A program made the position numbers and the translations under genes. The notes under the pieces were generated by a model, which was not told the DNA's origin, did no database searches, and worked only from the letters and a program-made list of their open reading frames with translations. A stretch of DNA of 64,000 bases, taken from positions 427,744 through 491,743 of the forward strand of contig NZ_LMIU01000025.1 in the NCBI RefSeq assembly GCF_001428845.1, read 5' to 3'. Source of the stretch: Achromobacter sp. Root83 (GTDB lineage: Bacteria; Pseudomonadota; Gammaproteobacteria; Burkholderiales; Burkholderiaceae_B). Below are positions 1 to 8,979 of this stretch, piece after piece; the stretch's first letter is position 1; each line of letters opens with the position of its first letter.

Positions 1-82
1 GTATTCCAGCCTTGAATTGTCAGGGCTCACATTGGCCGCGTCCATAGAGAAAAACGCCAACTTCAAAATGCTTGTCGCCCAT

Positions 83-109
83 TTGTATTGAATATAGTAT
101 TCGATCCAA
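83..109. promoter_or_regulatory. 27-bp imperfect dyad, candidate operator
   Basis: Two 12-bp arms (83-94 and 98-109) flank a 3-bp centre and match at 10 of 12 positions. The perfect core is GAATA-TAG-TATTC at 90-102. A -10-like TATAGT (93-98) lies inside the dyad, with a TTGTCG at 72-77 only 15 bp upstream. It sits about 115 bp before the first ABC-transporter gene, so a repressor site is inferred. The regulator is not in the window. Nothing else recognisable was found in bases 1-224. Confidence 0.45.
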
Positions 110-224
110 GCCTTACCGGCCCGGGCAACCATCGTTCGGGCTTCCCTGTTGTTGTAGTCGATCAATCCCATTGGCCGTGTCGCGCCAGATTTCGGCGTGG
201 CATCAAGACGCAGGAGAAAGTCCC

Positions 225-1229
225 GTGAAGACCTTGCCATTGCCCCGTCTGGCAGGCGCGGCGCTACTCGCGCTGATTGCCCCCCTGGCCGCCCAGGCCG
301 AAGCCCTGAATCCCCCCGTGAAGGTCCGCTACGAAGAGGTGGTGCGATCCATCCTCTACGTGCCCAAGTATGTCGCGCTGTCGCAGGGCTACTTCAAGGA
401 CGCCGGGCTGGACGTGTCCATGAAGACCTCGCAGGGAACCGACAAGGGCATGACCGCCCTGCTGTCGGGCAGCGCCGACATCGTGCTGATCGGCCCCGAG
501 GCGTCAATCTATGTGCAGAACAGCGAATCGCCGGTCAAGCCGAAGATCTTCGCCGGCTTGACGGCCACCGACGGATTTTTCCTGCTGGCGCGCAAGCCGG
601 TCGAGAAATTCGACTGGTCCATGCTCAAGGGCAAGGAGGTCATCGGCTTTCGCCCGGGGTCCAATCCCATCGTTTTCCTGGAGACCGCGCTGCGCAAGCA
701 CGGACTGGATCCCCAGAAGGACGTGAAGCTGCTGAACAACATCGGCATCCCGGCCCGCGCGGGCGCATGGATGGCCGGCCAGGGCGAGTACGGCATCTTC
801 CTGGAACCCGAGGCCGGCGAACTGGTGCGCAACGGCAAGGGCCATATCGTGGCCTCGGTGGGCCATGAGGTCGGCCAGGTGGATTACACGGTCTTCACCG
901 CCACCGACAAGTACATCCGCGACAACCCCAAGGTCATCCAGGCCTGGACCGACGTAGTGGCGCGCGCCGAAAAATACGTGAAGGACACGCCCGCGGCCAC
1001 GCTGGCGCCGCAGATCATGACCTTCTTCCCCGGCATGGACCAGGGCGCGGTGACGGAGGCCATCGACCGCTATAAGCAGTACCAGATCTGGAAGACGTCC
1101 CCGCTGGTCACGGCGCAAGCCATGAACCAGTTGCAGGACATGCTCATCGCCAGCGCGGTCATGAAGGACAGCGCCCGCGTGAAGTACGAGGACGTGGTGG
1201 TGACCGATTTCGCCAAGAAGGCCCAATGA
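225..1229 (+). CDS. NMT1/SsuA-type ABC transporter solute-binding protein
   Basis: Periplasmic solute-binding protein of 334 aa, of the NMT1/THI5-like class that delivers small N- or S-containing organics to SsuB/TauB-type transporters. A GTG start is chosen at 225 because AGGAGA at 212-217 precedes it at good spacing and the next residues form a clean Sec signal peptide (KTLPLPRLAG to AQAEA). Family hallmarks include the early YVPKYVALSQGYFKDAGL segment and a G-S-A-D-I motif. Its stop overlaps the ATPase start (ATGA), so it heads a four-gene operon of SBP, ATPase, permease and hydrolase. Substrate cannot be read from sequence; pyrimidine, sulfonate or amide compounds are all possible. Confidence 0.85.
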   Translation: MKTLPLPRLAGAALLALIAPLAAQAEALNPPVKVRYEEVVRSILYVPKYVALSQGYFKDAGLDVSMKTSQGTDKGMTALLSGSADIVLIGPEASIYVQNSESPVKPKIFAGLTATDGFFLLARKPVEKFDWSMLKGKEVIGFRPGSNPIVFLETALRKHGLDPQKDVKLLNNIGIPARAGAWMAGQGEYGIFLEPEAGELVRNGKGHIVASVGHEVGQVDYTVFTATDKYIRDNPKVIQAWTDVVARAEKYVKDTPAATLAPQIMTFFPGMDQGAVTEAIDRYKQYQIWKTSPLVTAQAMNQLQDMLIASAVMKDSARVKYEDVVVTDFAKKAQ

Positions 1230-2041
1230 TGGGAGCCGCCGTCCACAACCTGAAGCCGGCAGCGGCCACGGCCAAGATCGAGCTGCGCGACGTCTGCCTG
1301 TCTTACTTCACGCCCGAGGGCGAGACCGAAGCGCTGTCGAACGTGTCGTTCACGCTGGCGCCGGGCGAATTCGTCAGCCTGATCGGGCAAAGCGGCTGTG
1401 GCAAGAGCACGCTGCTGTCGCTGATCGCCGGCCTGATCCCGCCCACGTCGGGCGCGGTGATGGTCGACGGCCACGCCGTGACCCGCCCCAATGCGCGCAT
1501 TGGCTATATGCTGCAGCAGGACTACCTGTTCGAATGGCGCACCATCCTGGACAACGTGATGCTGGGCGCCGAGATCCAGGGGCGGCGCGATGCGCGCAGC
1601 GAGGCGCGCGCCGTGCATCTGCTGGAAAAGTGCGGACTGGGCGCCTTCCTGTCGCATACGCCGCGCCAATTGTCGGGCGGCATGCGCCAGCGCGCGGCGC
1701 TGGCCCGCACGCTGGTGACCGAGCCCGACGTGATCCTGCTGGACGAGCCCTTCTCGGCGCTGGATTCGCAGACCCGGCTGGCGATCTCCGACGAGGTCGT
1801 GGACATCCTGCGCCGCGAGGGCAAGACGGTGGTGCTGGTCACGCACGATATCGGCGAGGCCATCACCATGACGGACCGCGTCATCGTGCTGTCGCGCCGG
1901 CCCGGCCGCCTGAAAAGCCAGTACCGCATCCACTATGGCGACGGCGCCCGGCCGACGCCCTTCCAGGCGCGCTCGCGTCCGGAATTCAATACCTACTTCA
2001 AACAGCTCTGGGACGAGCTGGACGTCCATGTGGAGGGTTGA
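1226..2041 (+). CDS. ABC transporter ATP-binding protein (SsuB/TauB type)
   Basis: Cytoplasmic ATPase of 271 aa that energises the uptake system. Walker A GQSGCGKST lies at about 54-62, the signature LSGGMRQR at 149-156, and Walker B VILLDEP at 169-175. The D-loop SALD and H-loop THD follow. The start overlaps the upstream stop as ATGA, with a second ATG immediately behind (1229), so the exact initiator is uncertain by one codon. The permease begins 3 bp after its stop, consistent with a single transcript and translational coupling. Confidence 0.88.
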   Translation: MMGAAVHNLKPAAATAKIELRDVCLSYFTPEGETEALSNVSFTLAPGEFVSLIGQSGCGKSTLLSLIAGLIPPTSGAVMVDGHAVTRPNARIGYMLQQDYLFEWRTILDNVMLGAEIQGRRDARSEARAVHLLEKCGLGAFLSHTPRQLSGGMRQRAALARTLVTEPDVILLDEPFSALDSQTRLAISDEVVDILRREGKTVVLVTHDIGEAITMTDRVIVLSRRPGRLKSQYRIHYGDGARPTPFQARSRPEFNTYFKQLWDELDVHVEG

Positions 2042-2044
2042 GCC

Positions 2045-2881
2045 ATGAACGCCCCGATTGCCAACACCGTCCCGCTGCGCGCCGTGCCCGGCCCCAGCGG
2101 AAAATACCTGGACTACCTGCGGCGCGACCGCGCGCGCCGCCGCAACATCCGCGTAGCGCAGGCGCTGCTGCTGGCGGTCTTCCTGTGCGCCTGGGAAATC
2201 CTGCCGCGCATGCACATCCTGAACCCGCTGCTGACCAGCTATCCCAGCGCGCTGTGGCCCACGTTCATCGAACTCTGGAACCACGGCAGCCTGGGCAAGC
2301 ACGTCATGACCACCCTGTCGGCCACGCTGGTGGGCTTCACGCTGAGCATGGCGATCGGCATCGTGGTGGCCGCCGCGCTGTGGTGGTCCGACTTCCTCTA
2401 CAAGGTGCTGGATCCGTTCCTGGTGGTGGCCAACGCCATGCCCAAGATCGCCTTCGTGCCCATCTTCTATCTGTGGCTGGGCTCGGACTACGCGGTGTAC
2501 GGCATGGCGGTGGCCATCGCCGTGTTCGTGACCATCATGGTGGTGTATGCGGGCTTCCGGGGCATCGACCTGAACAAGGTGAAGCTGGCCCACACCTTCG
2601 GCGCCAGCCGCTGGCAGGTGCTGGTCAAGGTAGTGCTGCCGGGCAGCGTACCCACGCTGATCGCGGCCGTGAAGATGAACATCGGGCTGGCGCTGGTGGG
2701 GGTCATCGTGGGCGAGTTCCAGTCGGCGGACTCCGGGCTGGGCTTTCTGATCATGAATGGCAGCCAGGTGTTCAAGCTGAACATCGTCATGACCGCCATC
2801 GCAATGCTGGCGCTGATTTCCAGCGTCATGTACCTGATCGTCTATCGCATCGAAGCCGCCGTGGCGCGGCGCTACGGATAA
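2045..2881 (+). CDS. ABC transporter permease (SsuC/TauC type)
   Basis: Inner-membrane permease of 278 aa with the binding-protein-dependent transport fold. Hydrophobic segments begin near residue 37 (VAQALLLAVFLCAWEIL) and continue through the C-terminus. The EAA-like cytoplasmic loop, which contacts the ATPase, is recognisable as AHTFGASRWQVLVKVVLPGSVP. It is tightly linked to the ATPase (3 bp) and to the hydrolase gene (9 bp). It forms the channel for the substrate captured by the NMT1-type binding protein. Confidence 0.87.
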   Translation: MNAPIANTVPLRAVPGPSGKYLDYLRRDRARRRNIRVAQALLLAVFLCAWEILPRMHILNPLLTSYPSALWPTFIELWNHGSLGKHVMTTLSATLVGFTLSMAIGIVVAAALWWSDFLYKVLDPFLVVANAMPKIAFVPIFYLWLGSDYAVYGMAVAIAVFVTIMVVYAGFRGIDLNKVKLAHTFGASRWQVLVKVVLPGSVPTLIAAVKMNIGLALVGVIVGEFQSADSGLGFLIMNGSQVFKLNIVMTAIAMLALISSVMYLIVYRIEAAVARRYG

Positions 2882-2890
2882 GGGGGCAGC

Positions 2891-3583
2891 ATGGAATTCC
2901 CGCAATGGGTAAAGGATCGCGTCGTGGCGCGCCAGGGCTGCCTGCATCCCTATGACGAACTGCCCGCCGCCCGCACGGCGGTGATCGTGGTGGACATGCA
3001 GCAGTACTTCACGCTGCCGGGCTATCAGGGCGAATGCGCGCCGGCGCGCGAGATCATCGCCCCCATCAACCGCCTGTGCGATGCGGTGCGCGATGCCGGC
3101 GGCGTCATCGTCTGGGTGCAGACGGCGTCCGACAACGCCGATGTGTTCTGGTCGCATCACCACGGGGTGATGCTGACGCCGGAGCGCAGCGCGCGGCGCC
3201 TGGAAACGCTGCGCCGCGATTCACCGGGCTTTGCGCTGCATCAGGACCTGCACGCGCGCGACACGGACCTGCGCGTGGTCAAGCGCTTCTACAGCGCGAT
3301 GGCGCCCGGTTCGTCCGAACTGGAGCCGCTGCTGCGCGGCCTGGGCGTGGACACGCTGTTGATCGCCGGCACGGTCACCAACGTGTGCTGCGAATCCACC
3401 GCGCGCGACGCGATGATGCGGGACTTCCGGACCATCATGGTGGACGATGCGCTGGCGGCGGTGACGCCCGCCGAGCACGAACACGCCCTGCACGGCTGGA
3501 TGCTGTTCTTCGGCGATGTGCTGTCGGTGGATGAAGCGGCCGCGCGGCTGACACCCGCGCAGCCGGCCCGCAAGACCGCCTGA
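2891..3583 (+). CDS. Cysteine hydrolase, isochorismatase-like family
   Basis: Soluble 230-aa hydrolase of the isochorismatase/nicotinamidase/ureidoacrylate-amidase superfamily. The expected Asp-Lys-Cys triad is visible: Asp35 in VVDMQQYF, a Lys in VKRFYSAM, and a Cys in the conserved segment VTNVCCESTARDA. Members hydrolyse amide or N-carbamoyl bonds. Being last gene of the ABC operon suggests that it attacks the imported compound or its product. A ribosome-binding GGGGGC stretch lies just before the ATG. RutB-like, N-carbamoylsarcosine-amidase-like and maleamate-type activities cannot be told apart here. Confidence 0.82.
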   Translation: MEFPQWVKDRVVARQGCLHPYDELPAARTAVIVVDMQQYFTLPGYQGECAPAREIIAPINRLCDAVRDAGGVIVWVQTASDNADVFWSHHHGVMLTPERSARRLETLRRDSPGFALHQDLHARDTDLRVVKRFYSAMAPGSSELEPLLRGLGVDTLLIAGTVTNVCCESTARDAMMRDFRTIMVDDALAAVTPAEHEHALHGWMLFFGDVLSVDEAAARLTPAQPARKTA

Positions 3584-3591
3584 CAGCGGCC

Positions 3592-3618
3592 GGCCTGGCC
3601 CCCCGTGGGGCTCAGGCC
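3592..3618. terminator. Bidirectional hairpin between convergent genes
   Basis: GGCCTG (3592-3597) pairs with CAGGCC (3613-3618), and GCCCC pairs with GGGGC inside, separated by a one-base bulge. The hairpin overlaps the stop codon of the minus-strand acetyltransferase and follows the hydrolase stop by 9 bp. There is no strong T tract. Confidence 0.6.
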
Positions 3619-6053
3619 AGATTCAGCCAGACCCGGCGCATCGTCGGGTCTTCGGGGTCCGCGTCGTTGGTGAAGCCCAGGCTGGTCATCAGCGCCAGCA
3701 TGGGGCGGTTGGTCGACAGCACCAGGCCATCGATGTATTCCAGCCCCTGCTCGCGCGCGGCGTCGATCAGCGCCGTCATGAGCTGACGGCCCAGGCCGCG
3801 CCGCTGCCAGTCGTCGCCAATCACCAGCGCGTATTCCGCCCCCCGGCCGTCGGGGTTGCGCAGGTAGTGCGCAAAACCCACGAGCACTTCGCGCGGATGC
3901 CCGCGATTGGCCGGGTTGGGTACCTGCGTGGCCGCCACGAGGGCCAGTTCCCGGTGGTAGTCCACCTGGGTGTAGCGCGACACCATGCGCGGCGTGAGCT
4001 CGCGCATCATCGACACGAAGCGCATATAGCGCGACCGTTCCGACAGGCCGCGGATGAATTCCTGCAGGGCCTCGCCGTCTTCGGGGCGGATGGGCCGCAG
4101 CACCCACGGGATGCCGTCATCGAAGCGCCGCACCTGCACCAGCCGCGCCGGATAAGGGTGGATCGCCATGTGCGGATAGCCCGCCGTCTGCGGGGATTCG
4201 CAGCCCGGCGTCTCGGTCAGCGTCATGCGCAGGCCGCCGGCGCGCAGATGGGTTTCGCCCGCGTAGAGCGGATCGATGTCCAGGGATTCGATGTCGGGCA
4301 GTTCCGAGACCAGCTCGGACACCAGCACCAGCGCCTGCTGCAGCGCTTCGGCGGCCATGTGGCCGATGCGCGGCGCCAGCACGCGCCGCCACAGCCGGCT
4401 GCGTTCGATGAGCTGGCGCGCCAGATAGCCATTGAGCGGCGGCAGGTCCATGCCGCGGTCCGCCAGCGACAGCACCGCGTCCGGCCCGCCCGCGCCGAAG
4501 CGGATGACCGGACCGAACTGCGGATCGCGCCGCACGCGGATCGCCATGGGGCGGGATTCGGTCCCGGCGGGCGCCACGGCCGGCGGCAGGTCGCTCAGCG
4601 GCACATAGAACAAGGCCAGCAAGGTGCGGATTTCGGAGGTGTTCAGTTCGCGCCGGCAGTCGGCGCGCACGCGCGCAAGGATCTCGCGCGCGGCCGCCAG
4701 GTCCGGCACATGGCCGGCGGGGTCGGGCGGCTGGGTCTGCAGCAGCAATTGCTGGTTGTAGTGGTGCGACGCCAGCACGCCGAAGGCGTCCGCGGCCGAC
4801 TCGGGCGTGCGAAACGCCGACGTGCCCGCATCGTCCAGCATGCGCCGCAGCGGGCGCATGCCGGCATCGCCCATGAAGCAGGTCACCACCGGCTTCTTGG
4901 CGCTGGGCGCGATCTGCGCCAGTTCGCGCGCGACGGCCGGCATGTCGGCGAGCGCGTCAGGTGCCAGCAGCACCAGCACCCCGTCCACGCCGGCGTCGTC
5001 CAGCACGGACTCCAGGATGGCGCGGATGCGGTCGGGCGTCATCGGCATGTAGGTGATGACCGGATTGGCGGTGGCCGCGTCCGGTTCCAGCATCGCCGCC
5101 AGCGCGCGCTGCGTGGCGGGCGCCAGTTCGGCGCGCAGCACGGCGGCGTCGGGGCCGATCAGGTCCATGGCCAGTTGCGGAGGCCCGCTGCCGTTGGAGA
5201 TCAGCGCCACGCGGCGGCCCTTTGGGCGCCGCGTGTAGCCCAGCACCTTCACTGCCGAGAAGAGCTGCACGAAGTAGCGCACGCGGACGGCGCCGGCACG
5301 GCGCAGGGCGGCGTCGAAGATGGCGTCGGCGCTGTCGGCATCGGAACGGCCGGCCTTCAGCACGATGACGGGCTTGATGCTGGCCGCGGCGCGCAACGTG
5401 CTCATGAATTCGCGCGCGGGACCCACGTCTTCGAGGTACAGCACGATGCTGTCCGTGCGCGGATCGCTGGCCAGGTAGTCCAGCAGCTTCGCCAGGCCCA
5501 CCACCGCCTCGTCGCCCAGCGACACCGCGGTGGAAAAGCCGATATGCACGTCTTCGGCCCAGTCCATGACCGCGGCCATGATGGAGCGGGACTGCGCCAC
5601 CAGCGCCACGCGGCCCGCGCGCGCCAGCACCGGGTGCTGGCTGAAGTTCAGGCCGGCATGGGGCCGCTGCGCGCCGAACGAGCGCGGGCCCAGCAACTCG
5701 CAACGGTTTTCCTCGGCCCAGGCGCGGCACAGCGCCAGCGTGCCGCGCGGATACGGATCGGGCAATTCGTGGGGCAGGAGGATCACCGAGCGGGGCGACA
5801 GCGGCGACAGCCGGCGCAGCGTTTCCGGCAGGACAGCGGGCGACACGCAAACCAGGGCCAGATCAGGCCGTTCGCCCGCCGCCAGGCCCTGCAGGCTGCC
5901 GGGCAGCTCGGGCGCGGCGCCGGGCTCGGGGGTGACGATCGTGGTTTTCGCCTTCAGCGCGGGCGACAGGGACCCCGCCGCCGGCAGGGGCCGGTCGGCC
6001 ACGATCACCAGCGAACCGGGTTCGAACATGGGCGCAAGAGCGTGTCGAAGCAT
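3612..6053 (-). CDS. Pat-like protein acetyltransferase: degenerate acyl-CoA synthetase plus GNAT
   Basis: An 813-aa fusion. Residues to roughly 620 resemble NDP-forming acyl-CoA synthetase (CoA-binding, ligase and ATP-grasp-like parts). Residues from about 640 form a GNAT acetyltransferase with the acetyl-CoA loop QRRGLGRQLM. The conserved SHTGA segment carrying the catalytic phospho-histidine of active ADP-forming synthetases is absent: the text runs KAGRSDADSADAIFDAAL. This is as expected for Pat/YfiQ-type protein lysine acetyltransferases, where the large domain is regulatory. Such enzymes typically silence acetyl-CoA synthetase. Start at 6053 follows a weak RBS; Met9 (6029) is an alternative. 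The gene is divergent from gltX. Confidence 0.78.
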   Translation of the reverse strand: MLRHALAPMFEPGSLVIVADRPLPAAGSLSPALKAKTTIVTPEPGAAPELPGSLQGLAAGERPDLALVCVSPAVLPETLRRLSPLSPRSVILLPHELPDPYPRGTLALCRAWAEENRCELLGPRSFGAQRPHAGLNFSQHPVLARAGRVALVAQSRSIMAAVMDWAEDVHIGFSTAVSLGDEAVVGLAKLLDYLASDPRTDSIVLYLEDVGPAREFMSTLRAAASIKPVIVLKAGRSDADSADAIFDAALRRAGAVRVRYFVQLFSAVKVLGYTRRPKGRRVALISNGSGPPQLAMDLIGPDAAVLRAELAPATQRALAAMLEPDAATANPVITYMPMTPDRIRAILESVLDDAGVDGVLVLLAPDALADMPAVARELAQIAPSAKKPVVTCFMGDAGMRPLRRMLDDAGTSAFRTPESAADAFGVLASHHYNQQLLLQTQPPDPAGHVPDLAAAREILARVRADCRRELNTSEIRTLLALFYVPLSDLPPAVAPAGTESRPMAIRVRRDPQFGPVIRFGAGGPDAVLSLADRGMDLPPLNGYLARQLIERSRLWRRVLAPRIGHMAAEALQQALVLVSELVSELPDIESLDIDPLYAGETHLRAGGLRMTLTETPGCESPQTAGYPHMAIHPYPARLVQVRRFDDGIPWVLRPIRPEDGEALQEFIRGLSERSRYMRFVSMMRELTPRMVSRYTQVDYHRELALVAATQVPNPANRGHPREVLVGFAHYLRNPDGRGAEYALVIGDDWQRRGLGRQLMTALIDAAREQGLEYIDGLVLSTNRPMLALMTSLGFTNDADPEDPTMRRVWLNLA

Positions 6054-6088
6054 AGGAAGGGTGGGCCGGAGCCTGTTTGCACTGATCT

Positions 6089-6115
6089 AAAATACCGTTC
6101 ATCGTAACAAGACAA
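6089..6115 (-). promoter_or_regulatory. Weak candidate promoter for the Pat-like gene
   Basis: Read on the minus strand, TTGTCT (6110-6115) and TATTTT (6089-6094) are separated by 15 bp, shorter than the ideal 17. The sequence is locally AT-rich within the divergent gltX gap. Only a weak match. Confidence 0.3.
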
Positions 6116-6187
6116 CCCTGCCGTCCGCTTGACGCGGACACTGCCCGACGCCGTTTTGTGGCGCCGCAGCCGCTATCATTGCCACCT

Positions 6188-7594
6188 ATGACTTCCAACG
6201 CCCCCTCCCCCATTCGTACCCGTTTCGCGCCTTCGCCCACGGGCTTCCTGCACCTGGGCGGCGCGCGCACCGCGCTGTTCTCCTGGGCCTTCGCGCGCCA
6301 CCATCAAGGCACCTTCGTGCTGCGCATCGAAGACACGGATGTCGAACGCTCCACGCCGGAAGCGGTGCAGGCCATCCTGGACAGCATGGAGTGGCTGGGC
6401 ATGCAGCCCGACGAAGGCCCCTTCTACCAGATGCAGCGCATGGACCGCTACCGCGAGGTGGTGGCGCAGATGCTGGCCGCCGGCACCGCGTACCACTGCT
6501 ACAGCTCGCCCGAGGAAGTCGAAGCCATGCGCGAGGCCGCCCGCGCGCGCGGCGACAAGCCGCGCTACGACGGCACCTGGCGCCCGGAATCCGGCAAGAC
6601 GCTGCCCGCCATTCCCGAAGGCCGCAAACCCGTCGTGCGCTTCAAGAATCCCCAAGAAGGCGCCACGGCCTGGAACGACATGGTCAAGGGCACGATCAGC
6701 TTCGACAACACGGAACTCGACGACCTGATCATCGCGCGCCCGGACGGCACGCCCACCTACAATTTCTGCGTCGTGGTCGACGACTGGGACATGGGCATCA
6801 CCCACGTCCTGCGCGGCGATGACCACGTCAACAACACGCCGCGCCAGATCAACATCCTGCGCGCGCTGGGCGCCACCCTGCCCGAATACGGCCACGTGCC
6901 GATGATCCTGGGCCCGGACGGCGAAAAGCTGTCCAAGCGCCACGGCGCGGTCAACGTCATGGAATACGACAACGAGGGCTACCTGCCCGAGGCCATGATC
7001 AACTACCTGGCGCGCCTGGGCTGGAGCCACGGCGACGACGAGCTCTTCACCCGCGAGCAACTCGTGTCCTGGTTCGACACCAAGCACCTGTCCAAGTCCG
7101 CCTCGCAGTGGGACCCCAAGAAGCTGAACTGGGTCAATGCCCACTACATCAAGCAGATGGACAACGCCGAGCTGGCCGAGCGCGTGGCGCCCCGCGTGGC
7201 GAACCGCGGCGGCCACCCCGAGAAAATCGACCTCCCGGGCGTCATGGGCCTGCTCAAGGACCGCGCCGAAACGCTGGAGCAATTGGCCGACGGCGCCATG
7301 CTCTTCTGCGCCGAGTTCAAGTCCGCGCCGGCCGAACTGACCGAGCAGCACCTGACCGCGCCCGCCCGCGAAGCGCTGGCGGACTTCGCGCAGCGTGCTC
7401 GGGACACCGACTGGACCCGCGAGGCCTTGTCGGCCCTGATCAAGACGGTGCTGGCCGATCGCGGCCTGAAGATGCCGCAACTGGCCATCCCGCTGCGCGT
7501 GGCGGTCACCGGCCAGACCCAGACCCCTGCCGTGGACGCGGTGCTGGCCCTGCTGGGCAAGGAAACCGTGCTCAAGCGCCTGGCCGCCATCTAA
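6188..7594 (+). CDS. gltX: Glutamate--tRNA ligase
   Basis: Class I aminoacyl-tRNA synthetase of 468 aa that charges tRNA-Glu. The HIGH-type motif is [11 protein letters not shown] (residues 15-25) and the KMSKS-type loop is KLSKRHG. The central [11 protein letters not shown] and [30 protein letters not shown] blocks are typical of bacterial GltX, and length matches the family. ATG at 6188 is chosen over an in-frame GTG at 6158 because homologous proteins begin just before the [10 protein letters not shown] block. No Shine-Dalgarno is visible at 6188 and a TATCAT lies only 9 bp upstream (6174-6179), so a very short leader is possible. Confidence 0.95.
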   Translation: MTSNAPSPIRTRFAPSPTGFLHLGGARTALFSWAFARHHQGTFVLRIEDTDVERSTPEAVQAILDSMEWLGMQPDEGPFYQMQRMDRYREVVAQMLAAGTAYHCYSSPEEVEAMREAARARGDKPRYDGTWRPESGKTLPAIPEGRKPVVRFKNPQEGATAWNDMVKGTISFDNTELDDLIIARPDGTPTYNFCVVVDDWDMGITHVLRGDDHVNNTPRQINILRALGATLPEYGHVPMILGPDGEKLSKRHGAVNVMEYDNEGYLPEAMINYLARLGWSHGDDELFTREQLVSWFDTKHLSKSASQWDPKKLNWVNAHYIKQMDNAELAERVAPRVANRGGHPEKIDLPGVMGLLKDRAETLEQLADGAMLFCAEFKSAPAELTEQHLTAPAREALADFAQRARDTDWTREALSALIKTVLADRGLKMPQLAIPLRVAVTGQTQTPAVDAVLALLGKETVLKRLAAI

Positions 7595-7620
7595 GGGGCG
7601 CGATCCAAGCCTTCCCGAAC

Positions 7621-7655
7621 GAGGGCCTTGCTCACGACGTGTGAGCAAGGCCCTC
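7621..7655. terminator. Perfect 15-bp stem hairpin after gltX
   Basis: GAGGGCCTTGCTCAC (7621-7635), loop GACGT, then its exact reverse complement (7641-7655). It lies between the convergent gltX and MFS genes and probably serves both. Only a short T run follows. Confidence 0.8.
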
Positions 7656-7681
7656 GGTGCTTTCAGACGTGCCGTCCCGCA

Positions 7682-8881
7682 TCAACCCTGCTGGATCGCC
7701 GCCCGCGCTTTCAGCGCCCGCGCGAAGAAGGCGCCCAGCAGCGGCAGCAGCACGGCCGATCCGCCAAACAGCGCCGCCGCGCCGATCTCATCCACCACCG
7801 CGCCCGCCAAGGCCACGCCCGCCGCCTGCCCCATGAACAGGCAGGACGCGAACCACGCCACCGCCGTGCCGCGCGCCGACGGCACCATCTGCGTCGCATT
7901 CGTCTGCAGGGTCGCGTGCAGCAGGTAATAGCCGAAACCGGCCAGCACGCTGGCCAGCAGGCTCCACATCCAGACCGGCCCCAGCAGGTACGACAGGAAC
8001 GCCACGCCCAGCACCAGCCCGCCCGCGATGGCCAGGCCGCGCTCGCCCAGGCGCTTGAGGATGCGTCCGGCCACCACCGTGTAGGCCAGCCCGCCCACCG
8101 CATAGACCGCCACCAGCGCGCCGGCGGCAGTCAGCGAGATATCGAAGCGCTCATGCAGATACGAAGGCGCGAAGGCCAGCGCGCCGAACACCAGCAGGCC
8201 TTCGACGAAGACGGTCGCCAGCACCACGCGCGCCCAGGGCGTTCCCAGCACCAGCCTGGCTTGCGCCACGAAGCCCTGCCGGACGGCGTTGGGGTCGACC
8301 TGGGCAAAGCCCGCCGCCCGCTGGCGCCGCACCTCAAGGTGCAGCAGCGCGCCCACGATCAGGTAACCGGCCACCAGCGCGGCAAAGGCCCAGCGCCAGC
8401 CCACCGTGTCCGCGAACAGCCCGCCGGCCAGTTGGCCCGCCGACATGCCCAGGATGGTGCCGGTCAGAAAGCGCGCCAGCGTGGCCTGCCGGCGTTCGTA
8501 AGGGACGTTGTCGCCGATCCAGGCCATGGATAGCGGCACGATGCCGGCTCCGGCGGCGCCCGACAGGATGCGGAAGAACACCAGCACATCCAGCGACTGG
8601 GCCATCACCGCGCCCGCGCTGCCCAGCGCGCACGCCACCGTGGCCACGCTGACGACGCGGAACTTGCCGTAGCGGTCGCCCATCGGACCGAAGAACATCT
8701 GCAGCACCCCGTAGGCCACGGCGAACGCCGTCACCACCCGCGCGGCCTGGCCGGTGGTGGTGCCGAATTCCGCCGCGAGCTGCGGCAACATGGGATCACA
8801 GATACGGAAAGCGCTGGCGCTGACGAAGGCGGCCAGGGCAAGCAGCGCGATCGCGCGTGCTTCAGAGGACATGGCGGGCAT
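7682..8881 (-). CDS. Major facilitator superfamily transporter (drug:H+ antiporter-like)
   Basis: A 399-aa integral membrane protein with about twelve hydrophobic segments. The DHA1-style loop FGPMGDRYGKFRVV between TM2 and TM3 (motif A, G-x-x-x-D-R-x-G) is clear. The N-terminus is MPAMSSEARAIALLAL; Met4 is an alternative start. Substrate cannot be deduced; small-molecule efflux or sugar export are usual for such proteins. It lies downstream of, and in the same direction as, a lipoprotein gene, but a hairpin between them argues for a separate transcript. Confidence 0.85.
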   Translation of the reverse strand: MPAMSSEARAIALLALAAFVSASAFRICDPMLPQLAAEFGTTTGQAARVVTAFAVAYGVLQMFFGPMGDRYGKFRVVSVATVACALGSAGAVMAQSLDVLVFFRILSGAAGAGIVPLSMAWIGDNVPYERRQATLARFLTGTILGMSAGQLAGGLFADTVGWRWAFAALVAGYLIVGALLHLEVRRQRAAGFAQVDPNAVRQGFVAQARLVLGTPWARVVLATVFVEGLLVFGALAFAPSYLHERFDISLTAAGALVAVYAVGGLAYTVVAGRILKRLGERGLAIAGGLVLGVAFLSYLLGPVWMWSLLASVLAGFGYYLLHATLQTNATQMVPSARGTAVAWFASCLFMGQAAGVALAGAVVDEIGAAALFGGSAVLLPLLGAFFARALKARAAIQQG

Positions 8882-8949
8882 GGGAAACCGGCGGCGGGTC
8901 GAAAGTCGAAGCCCGCACCTTACCGCAGCCCGGCGCCCTTGGTGTAGCC

Positions 8950-8972
8950 GCCGGGCGAAATGTCCGCCCGGC
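8950..8972 (-). terminator. Hairpin after lipoprotein gene
   Basis: GCCGGGCG (8950-8957) and CGCCCGGC (8965-8972) form an 8-bp stem with a 7-nt loop. It starts 8 bp beyond the stop of the minus-strand lipoprotein gene. No T tract is evident. Confidence 0.5.
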
Positions 8973-8979
8973 GCAACGC

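Noticed and set aside
1..224. TPP riboswitch before the NMT1-type operon
   Set aside because: The conserved CUGAGA and related core elements are absent; only a DNA dyad is visible.
1070..3163. Long minus-strand open frame opposite the ABC operon
   Set aside because: His/Arg/Gln-rich composition and exact antisense position to well-supported genes mark it as a GC-bias shadow.
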